DNA from: M3007 sp040080915
Lineage (GTDB): Bacteria; Bacteroidota; Bacteroidia; Chitinophagales; Saprospiraceae
Direction of reading: 5' to 3'
Assembly (NCBI GenBank): GCA_040080915.1
Contig: JBEBHD010000247.1
Span: forward strand, 1-8,024
Length of the DNA: 8,024 nucleotides
This document shows positions 1-5,317 of the stretch, piece by piece. The notes beneath the pieces are model-generated. The model saw only the letters and a list, made by a program, of their open reading frames with translations, did no database searches and was not told the DNA's origin. Both the position numbers and the translations under genes were made by a program. How positions within the stretch are numbered: position 1 is the stretch's first letter; the number at the start of each line of letters is the position of its first letter.

Positions 1-1622
1 AAACTGACGTTCCCGCCGGTTACGGGGGTCTCAAACTTGCGGCAGGCATCGCCCATACCACGGATAGCTTCGGCAAACTGGAAATACACCTCCGGGTTGT
101 ACGGGTTGCCGAAGTTGAGGCAATTGGTGATGGCTACCGGTTCGCCACCAGCGCACACGATGTTGCGTGCGGCCTCGCTCACGGCGATCATGGCACCCCG
201 ATACGGGTCGGCGTACACGTAAGCGGAATTGCAATCGGTGGTCATGGCGAGGGCTTTTCGGGTGCCTTTCACGTACACGGCTGCTGCGTCGGACGGGCGG
301 TTGGTGGTGAGCGTTCCGGTGCGCACCATGGAGTCGTACTGGCGGGTTATCCAGTTTTTGGAAGCAATGTTGGGCGATGCCCAAATGGTTTTAGCGGCTT
401 GTTTTAGGTCGGTGGGAACGGGTATTTTTTCCAGATCAAACGTTTCGATTTCCTGAAGGTAGGCTGGCCGTTTTTGTTCGCGCACGTACACGGGTGCGCC
501 ACCACCCAGCACGAGGGTTTCGGCGGGCACGTCGGCCACTTGTTCGCCGTGCCAAAAGTAGGTCAATCGCCCGCCCGCCACGGTCTCGCCGATGCGTTCG
601 CAGGGCAGGTCCCATTTTTCAAAAACGGCCCGAATATCGGCTTCGCGCCCCGGCACGCACACGATGAGCATGCGCTCCTGGCTTTCGGAGAGCAGGATTT
701 CCCAGGCTTTCATGTTGGTTTGTCGCTGCGGCACCTTGTCCAGGTCAATACGCATGCCGACACCCGACTTGGCGCTCATTTCGGAGGTAGAGCAAGTGAT
801 GCCCGCCGCGCCCATATCCTGCATGCCGATGATGGCACCCGTTTGGATGGCCTCAAGGGAGGCTTCGAGTAGGAGTTTTTCCTGAAACGGGTCGCCGACT
901 TGTACGGCGGGCAGGTCTTCGTGGCTGTCGGCGCTGAGGTCGGCGGAAGCGAACGTGGCACCGTGGATACCGTCCTTGCCCGTGGCCGACCCGACGATGA
1001 ACACGGGGTTTCCCGGTTCGCCAGCGGTGGCGCTCACGGTCTCGCCCGCGCGGACTATACCCACGGACATGGCATTGACAAGGATATCATGGTGGTAGCA
1101 GTCGTAAAAATACACTTCGCCGCCCACGGTGGGTACACCGAAGCAGTTGCCGTAGTCGCCGATGCCCTTCACCACGCCGGCGATGAGGCGCTTCATGCGG
1201 GGCGTGTCGGGTTTGCCGAAACGCAGGCTGTTGAGTGCGGCGATGGGCCGGGCACCCATGGTGAAAATGTCGCGGTGTATGCCGCCAACACCAGTGGCTG
1301 CGCCCTGGTATGGCTCGATGGCCGAAGGGTGGTTATGGCTTTCGATCTTGAAGGCGCAGCCGAGGCCGTCGCCGATGTCCACGAGGCCTGCGTTTTCCTC
1401 GCCGGCACCCACGAGCAGGCGTTTGCCGCTGCGCGGCAATGTTTTGAGCTGAAGGATGGAGTTTTTGTACGAGCAGTGCTCGCTCCACATGACGGAGTAG
1501 ATGGACAGTTCGGTAAAGTTGGGGGTGCGTCCGAGGATTTTCCGGATTTTATCGAACTCGTCGGGTGTGAGGCCGAGGCTTTTGGCGGTTTCGACGGTGG
1601 GCAGCGGTTCCGCTGTAACCAT
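1..1622 (-). CDS. purL: PurL, phosphoribosylformylglycinamidine synthase subunit (small type), 3' end cut by window edge
   Basis: This gene encodes the synthetase subunit of FGAM synthase, a cytoplasmic enzyme of de novo purine synthesis that turns FGAR into FGAM using ATP and ammonia from glutamine. Reading the minus strand from the ATG at 1622 gives 540 uninterrupted codons to the window edge. The N-terminus carries the family's opening: ETAKSLGLTPDEF at about 11-23, GRTPNFTEL at 31-39 and the conserved MWSEHCSYK at 45-53. These are followed by the ATP/metal-binding ESHNHPSAIEPYQGAATG at 94-111, GVGGIHRDIFTMGARP, and MQDMGAAGI at 267-275. The second AIRS-like half begins around 425 and includes TTDCNSAYVYADP. 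Small PurL proteins run to about 740 residues, so roughly 200 should lie beyond base 1. Small PurL needs PurQ and PurS as partners; neither is visible here. The start matches the family N-terminus, and a Bacteroidota-type -7 box lies about 37-44 bases upstream. Identification is very secure. Confidence 0.97.
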   Translation of the reverse strand, partial: MVTAEPLPTVETAKSLGLTPDEFDKIRKILGRTPNFTELSIYSVMWSEHCSYKNSILQLKTLPRSGKRLLVGAGEENAGLVDIGDGLGCAFKIESHNHPSAIEPYQGAATGVGGIHRDIFTMGARPIAALNSLRFGKPDTPRMKRLIAGVVKGIGDYGNCFGVPTVGGEVYFYDCYHHDILVNAMSVGIVRAGETVSATAGEPGNPVFIVGSATGKDGIHGATFASADLSADSHEDLPAVQVGDPFQEKLLLEASLEAIQTGAIIGMQDMGAAGITCSTSEMSAKSGVGMRIDLDKVPQRQTNMKAWEILLSESQERMLIVCVPGREADIRAVFEKWDLPCERIGETVAGGRLTYFWHGEQVADVPAETLVLGGGAPVYVREQKRPAYLQEIETFDLEKIPVPTDLKQAAKTIWASPNIASKNWITRQYDSMVRTGTLTTNRPSDAAAVYVKGTRKALAMTTDCNSAYVYADPYRGAMIAVSEAARNIVCAGGEPVAITNCLNFGNPYNPEVYFQFAEAIRGMGDACRKFETPVTGGNVS

Positions 1623-1658
1623 GTTTTGCGGTGCGTTGTGTGGGTGAGGATTGGGTGG

Positions 1659-1666
1659 CAAAGGTA
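1659..1666 (-). promoter_or_regulatory. Candidate Bacteroidota-type -7 promoter box for purL
   Basis: On the minus strand the bases read TACCTTTG, an exact match to the Bacteroidota sigma-70 -7 consensus TAnnTTTG. It lies in the 58-base spacer between the DUF4403 stop codon and the purL ATG, which would give a leader of about 30 bases. A good -33 TTTG is not present at the usual 19-21 base distance; only CCTG is found there. I therefore rate the call moderate. It implies that purL can be transcribed separately from the gene upstream. Confidence 0.45.
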
Positions 1667-1680
1667 GGCAAAAAATTTCC

Positions 1681-3060
1681 TTACAGGCCTTTCACGGCCA
1701 TGTTCACCTTGCCCTTGGAAAACAGTTCGACACGGATACCGGAGGGGGTGACGCGGGTTTTGTCCACCGTCAGGCTGTCCACATTACCTGTGAGCGTGAT
1801 GCCGGGTTTGATCTCGTACCGGCGCAGTTTTTCCTGCACGGCGGTGCGTACTTCGGCGATGTTCCGGTCGAGCGGGAAGTTCATAGACTCGGTCATACGT
1901 TTTTTTATGGTGCCGGCGAACATCCAGGCGGCGGTTTTGTGCAGGAAATTGCGCGTTTCGAGGTGGAAATCGAGGTCGCCGACTTCAATGCGGTTTTTTT
2001 CGGGATTCATCACGGGTTTGCCGATGAAAAAAATGTTGCCGTTGAATGACCCGGACAGTTTGGCGTTGGCCACGAGGCGGTCGTTGTTGCCCCAGAGTTT
2101 GAGGTCGTCCACCACTACTTTTTTGTTGCCCGACTCGAACACCTGCCCGATCATGCTGGCGCGGGCTAAGCGTTCGGCTTCGGCGAAAGGCACGTCGGTG
2201 GCTATGCGCATTTGGAATTCGTCGGGCGCGTCGTCAAGTTTGCGCAGGTTGGGCAGGGAGGAATTGGCTCGGAAAGCGGGCTTCTCGCCGAAGGTCACGT
2301 CGTTGTGGCATTCCACCGAGACCTTGGCCCGCAGGTTGTTCCCGTCAGCGAGGAGCGGGGTGATGCCGATGGCAACGGGGGTGGTTTTGATCCACATTTG
2401 GTATTGCTCGTGCAGCAGGACGGGGTCTTGCAGCGAGGCCCAGGCGGTCTGCACGAACGGCTTTAGGCTGAACTGTTGGCTCACGATGCGGTCGAGCGAT
2501 TGGCTGAGTGAGGTCTTACTGCGGTTGAGCATTAGGTTGGCGAGCGACTCGATGTTGAGGTCGCCGAGGCCGGTTTTCAGCACGGGTTTGGACAGCCACT
2601 CGTGGTACTCTACGGTGGTTTGGGTGTTGAGCGACCAGTCGGGGTTGATGCCGTAGGTTGTTTTCATGTTGAGGGCCAGGTCGCCTTCCACTTCGGCGGC
2701 ACCGAGCAGGAGTTTTTGTTTGGCCCAAATTTTCAGCGGCACCCGGTACTTGATGGCATTCCCGGCGAGCAGCATGGTGATTTGCTGGGTCTTGGTAAGG
2801 CGCAACATGAGGTCGTCGTTGCCGTTGTCGGAGTAGGATTTGTCTTCGTACAGTACGCCCTGGAGGCGGGCGTTGAGGCTTTTCACGAGGTCCTCCACAG
2901 CGATAGTGACTGGGATAGTCAGGTTCGAAATCAGGGGTTCTTCCGTGTATGCGGCGTACTGTTCACCTGGATTGGGAGCGCTGGCAAACTGGGAGGTCTT
3001 GCAGGAAAACAACGTAAATAGCAGTGCTAAAAGGAACCACGAGGGGTGGGTACGGCTCAT
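1681..3060 (-). CDS. DUF4403-family putative lipoprotein
   Basis: This gene encodes a 459-residue protein of unknown function that resembles the DUF4403 family, found widely in Bacteroidota. The ATG at 3060 is chosen because it is followed at once by a lipoprotein signal: a short positive start (MSRTH), a hydrophobic run WFLLALLFTLF and a lipobox-like LFSC ending at Cys20. A longer open frame reaching 3147 would put 29 non-hydrophobic residues in front of this signal and would overlap the relic gene upstream, so it is unlikely. The mature part has alternating hydrophobic beta-type segments typical of the family, including IPVTIAVEDLVKSLN near 50, KIWAKQKLLLGAAEVEGDL, and a C-terminal stretch ending KGKVNMAVKGL. 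No catalytic motif is visible. Inferred location is an envelope membrane, anchored by lipid at Cys20; which membrane cannot be told. It is followed after 58 bases by purL, with no evident functional link. Family assignment is from recalled sequence character, not a search. Confidence 0.8.
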   Translation of the reverse strand: MSRTHPSWFLLALLFTLFSCKTSQFASAPNPGEQYAAYTEEPLISNLTIPVTIAVEDLVKSLNARLQGVLYEDKSYSDNGNDDLMLRLTKTQQITMLLAGNAIKYRVPLKIWAKQKLLLGAAEVEGDLALNMKTTYGINPDWSLNTQTTVEYHEWLSKPVLKTGLGDLNIESLANLMLNRSKTSLSQSLDRIVSQQFSLKPFVQTAWASLQDPVLLHEQYQMWIKTTPVAIGITPLLADGNNLRAKVSVECHNDVTFGEKPAFRANSSLPNLRKLDDAPDEFQMRIATDVPFAEAERLARASMIGQVFESGNKKVVVDDLKLWGNNDRLVANAKLSGSFNGNIFFIGKPVMNPEKNRIEVGDLDFHLETRNFLHKTAAWMFAGTIKKRMTESMNFPLDRNIAEVRTAVQEKLRRYEIKPGITLTGNVDSLTVDKTRVTPSGIRVELFSKGKVNMAVKGL

Positions 3061-3103
3061 GCGGTTGGAAAAAATTAGGCGGAAAAGATGCGGAGGTCTG
3101 TGT

Positions 3104-3780
3104 TCATTTTGAATTAATGCCCGGCATCCGTTTTCGTATTGCCGCAATACGCTCGACTTGTACTTGGAAAATATCGGCTATTTCCTCGTCTGTAAAGTGG
3201 GGAAATTTTATGATGATTTTTCCTGCTGCTTCTGTGAAGGCTTCTTCCCGCCCCTTGTTCAAGCCCCTTTTCAAGTCCTTGTTCAAGCCCGACTTTTACC
3301 CCGCGCTGGAAAAACGGATCTTTTTTCTCGTCAATGATATCAGAAATGTTGAGCATAATTTTTTCGAAGATTTGTTGAAAGTCGTGCAGGTTGGACAAGA
3401 GGTGTAATTGTTGCAATGGAGTTCGCGTGCCATGCCTTTAGGTGTCAGTCGGCTCAATTCGTTGACCCCCTCGGCCATAACGGTTTCTGCTGTTTGTTCA
3501 CCATAATCTGCCAATACGCCCATCAGTACCAACTCTGCCTTACCCGTCTTTAAAAATTCTTGGTAAGGGATTTCTTTGATCCAGACCAAGAGAAACTTGA
3601 AGTCAAGGCCGGTCCGCTGCAACGTGACGGGCATGGCTGGTCGCTTTTGCCCAAGGTACAGCACCACTTGTCGTACTGGTTGGTCTCGGCTTTTGACTCA
3701 AACGCAGAGGCGGGTTTTCTTCCTTGCTTTTTTCGCATGGTCGGGTATGATTTCCGCCAACAAAGGTGCGGCTTTTTGAA
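3104..3780 (-). pseudogene. Decayed Rpn-like (PD-(D/E)XK nuclease / putative transposase family) gene, frameshifted and N-terminally eroded
   Basis: Three minus-strand reading frames join into one recognisable protein. Frame A (to about 3425) gives PVRQVVLYLGQKRP, then LDFKFLLVWIKEIPYQEFL and GVLADYGEQTAETV. Frame B (3416 to about 3255) gives LQQLHLLSNLHDFQQIFEK and the repeat GLEQGLEKGLEQG. Frame C (about 3250 to the TGA at 3104) gives GREEAFTEAAGKIIIKFPHF, then DEEIADIFQVQVERI. This order (conserved VVLYLG strand, L-D-F-K-F and W-I-K-E-I-P segments, a Q-L-H-x-L-S-N-L helix, a Gly/Glu-rich linker and a short helical tail) is typical of Rpn-like recombination-promoting nuclease/transposase-family proteins in Bacteroidota. 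The second shift fits one extra G in the GGGG run at 3251-3254. In frame A an in-frame TGA lies at 3698-3700. The upstream part, where the nuclease core should be, is short and not recognisable, and no start codon is evident. The gene is therefore most likely dead, although homopolymer assembly error could explain the shifts. The family name is probable, not proven. Confidence 0.6.
3251..3287 (-). repeat. Three 12-base tandem units encoding a Gly-Leu-Glu-rich linker
   Basis: On the minus strand the units CTTGAACAAGGA, CTTGAAAAGGGG and CTTGAACAAGGG follow each other without gaps. In frame B they encode LEQG, LEKG and LEQG. Such variable Gly/Glu/Lys linkers are common before the C-terminal tail of Rpn-like proteins. 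The last unit runs into the G-rich stretch where the reading frame shifts, so slippage during replication is a simple explanation for the frame change. Confidence 0.8.
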
Positions 3781-3814
3781 AAAAAACGCCACACGCACCT
3801 CGGAAAAATGTGCC

Positions 3815-5080
3815 CTACTTCCGAATTGCTTCCACGGGATCCATGCCGCTGGCCTGAATGGCGGGGATCAAGCCCGACAGGATGCCCACGATGATGGACG
3901 CGCCCACGCCGATGACCGTATTGCTGAGCGACAGGTGGATGTCGAAATCAATCAACTTGGTGATGAGCTCCGTGGCACCCCAGATGAACAGCAGTCCCAG
4001 CGCCCCGCCGACGATGCACAGCACCACGGCCTCGAACAGGATTTCCAACAGGATGAACCAGCGCTTGGCTCCGAGGGCCATTTTGATACCTATTATATTG
4101 GTGCGCTCCTTGACGGACACGAACATGATATTAGCCACAGAAAACATGCCGACCACGAGCGCAAAAATACCGATGATAAAACCCGAGAGGTTGATCACGC
4201 TGAACAGGCTGTCGAACAGGTTGCTCAGGATGGTGAGGGTGTTCAGAGCGAAATTGCTTTCCTCACGTGGCTTGAGGTGGCGGGCCGTTCGGACGATGCC
4301 GGTGATCTCGTCTTTCACTGCATCAACATCCACTCCGGGCTTGGCCCGAACGCCGATGGTGGACTTGCCTACCCAAAAGTTGCCGTCGCGGATGCGGAAA
4401 CCGCGCCGGGCGAGGGTGTGGCTTACGAGCACCACGTTGTCGAATTCCATGATCCGCAGCAGGTCTTTGCCGGAAGGTACGATCACGCCCACCACGCGCA
4501 ACTTGCGACCGCCTACTTTCACATACTTGTCCAAGGCACCAACACCCTCCGGGAACAGTTTCTCGGCAATTTTGGCCCCGATAATGCACACATCGGTACC
4601 GTTGGCGTACTCCGTCGGGGAGAAAAAGCGCCCGTCTTCCTGAAATTCCAAGCGAAATATCTCGGAGCAGTCTTCGGTCATACTTAGAAAGCCGACACTT
4701 TCCACGCTGTACGACTGCCATTTGAGCGTCTTGTTGCCGAGGTACGACCAGAATCCGACGTGAGAGGCTGTTTTCATCCGCTCTTTCAGCGATTCATATT
4801 CGGCGTAGCTTTGGTTGGGGCGGCGCATCCACTTCCAGAAATTGTCGCCCGGATCCTCCGACCAGGAAAACTTGTCGAGGTAAACCACGTCGCTGCCTAA
4901 TTTGGCCAAGCTGCCTCGGATGTTGTCCTCCAGCGAGTTGACGGCGCTTTTCACGCCAATGATGCAGAAAATCCCGATGGTGATGCCGAGAAGCGACAGG
5001 AAGGAGCGGAGTTTGTTGGCGATCAATTGTTGCCAGGCCTGTGCGGCGCCTTCGAAGAGGATGCGGATAACTTGGCGCAT
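3815..5080 (-). CDS. ABC transporter permease, FtsX/MacB type
   Basis: This gene encodes an inner-membrane permease of the MacB/FtsX superfamily, whose relatives couple ATP hydrolysis by a separate ATPase to work on the periplasmic side. From the ATG at 5080 the protein has 421 residues. One N-terminal membrane helix (LLGITIGIFCIIGV, about 30-43) follows the family-typical ANKLRSFLS. A periplasmic MacB-PCD-like domain runs from about 50 to 290. Three C-terminal helices lie near 298-321, 347-371 and 388-411. Family signatures are clear: SVANIMFVSVKERTNIIGIK, then ALGAKR, and the ending LIPAIQASGMDPVEAIRK. The reading frame is also open to an ATG at 5131, which would add MSDFRPVFQPSTSDFPL. I prefer 5080 because relatives start just before this helix and the extra residues look like translated spacer. 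No ATP-binding or HlyD-like partner is next to it, so its ATPase is encoded elsewhere. The substrate is unknown. Confidence is high for the family and moderate for the start. Confidence 0.92.
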   Translation of the reverse strand: MRQVIRILFEGAAQAWQQLIANKLRSFLSLLGITIGIFCIIGVKSAVNSLEDNIRGSLAKLGSDVVYLDKFSWSEDPGDNFWKWMRRPNQSYAEYESLKERMKTASHVGFWSYLGNKTLKWQSYSVESVGFLSMTEDCSEIFRLEFQEDGRFFSPTEYANGTDVCIIGAKIAEKLFPEGVGALDKYVKVGGRKLRVVGVIVPSGKDLLRIMEFDNVVLVSHTLARRGFRIRDGNFWVGKSTIGVRAKPGVDVDAVKDEITGIVRTARHLKPREESNFALNTLTILSNLFDSLFSVINLSGFIIGIFALVVGMFSVANIMFVSVKERTNIIGIKMALGAKRWFILLEILFEAVVLCIVGGALGLLFIWGATELITKLIDFDIHLSLSNTVIGVGASIIVGILSGLIPAIQASGMDPVEAIRK

Positions 5081-5201
5081 AAGCGGGAAGTCGGATGTGG
5101 ACGGTTGAAAAACTGGGCGAAAGTCGCTCATCAGCCTACATCTCGGCCAGCGTTTCGATCAATGGGCGCTTTGGCTCTATCAAGGTCGGTAAAAAAACAA
5201 T

Positions 5202-5279
5202 CCGCTGAGGCGTGGAGACGCGGAGGCAGGATATTGCTTTTCAGCAATTTTTCCTCTCCGTGTCTCCACGTCTCAGCGG
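5202..5279. repeat. Large imperfect inverted repeat (24-base arms with nested 5-bp hairpin); possible minus-strand terminator
   Basis: The left arm 5202-5225 and right arm 5256-5279 are reverse complements at 22 of 24 positions. The two exceptions are G opposite T, so a plus-strand RNA would pair at all 24 positions using two G-U wobbles, while a minus-strand RNA would have two A-C mismatches. Inside the 30-base loop, ATTGC (5233-5237) and GCAAT (5244-5248) form a second, smaller hairpin. On the minus strand the structure begins 39 bases after the stop codon of the 833-residue gene and is followed by ATTG and seven Ts, which fits a rho-independent terminator. The arm sequence, built on GTGGAGACGCGGAG, resembles short dispersed repeats seen between genes in several bacterial groups. 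That resemblance is from memory, not a search. Confidence 0.75.
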
Positions 5280-5311
5280 TTTGCTTTTCTTAGCCGTGCC
5301 TCAGCGGTTTG
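5272..5311. repeat. 12-base direct repeat CTCAGCGGTTTG, two copies
   Basis: CTCAGCGGTTTG occurs at 5272-5283 and again at 5300-5311, 28 bases apart. The first copy is the outer end of the right arm of the neighbouring inverted repeat. The second is preceded by GCCGTGC, a partial copy of the same arm, and ends seven bases before the last codon of the T9SS cargo gene. This suggests partial duplication of the repeat element. Confidence 0.8.
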
Positions 5312-5317
5312 TTCAAC

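Noticed and set aside
900..1667. Plus-strand open frame of 255 codons opposite purL.
   Set aside because: It is antisense to a fully recognisable purL frame. Its composition is the mirror of GC-rich codons and it has no family features.
3061..3147. Possible 29-residue N-terminal extension of the DUF4403 gene.
   Set aside because: It would bury the lipoprotein signal and overlap the tail of the relic gene. The ATG at 3060 directly precedes the signal.
3560..4687. Plus-strand open frame of 375 codons.
   Set aside because: It lies mostly opposite the clear FtsX-type permease gene and partly opposite the relic. Its His/Asp/Ala-rich product is typical of an antisense shadow.
5138..5200. Minus-strand open stretch ending in LIETLAEM and TAG, just upstream of the ABC permease, looking like a gene's C-terminus.
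   Set aside because: It is only about 20 codons beyond the inverted repeat, has no start codon, and upstream it reads straight through the repeat arm. Most likely chance or an unrecognisable remnant.
5202..5311. CRISPR-like array.
   Set aside because: There are only two inverted arms and one partial direct copy, with no regular spacers and no cas genes.
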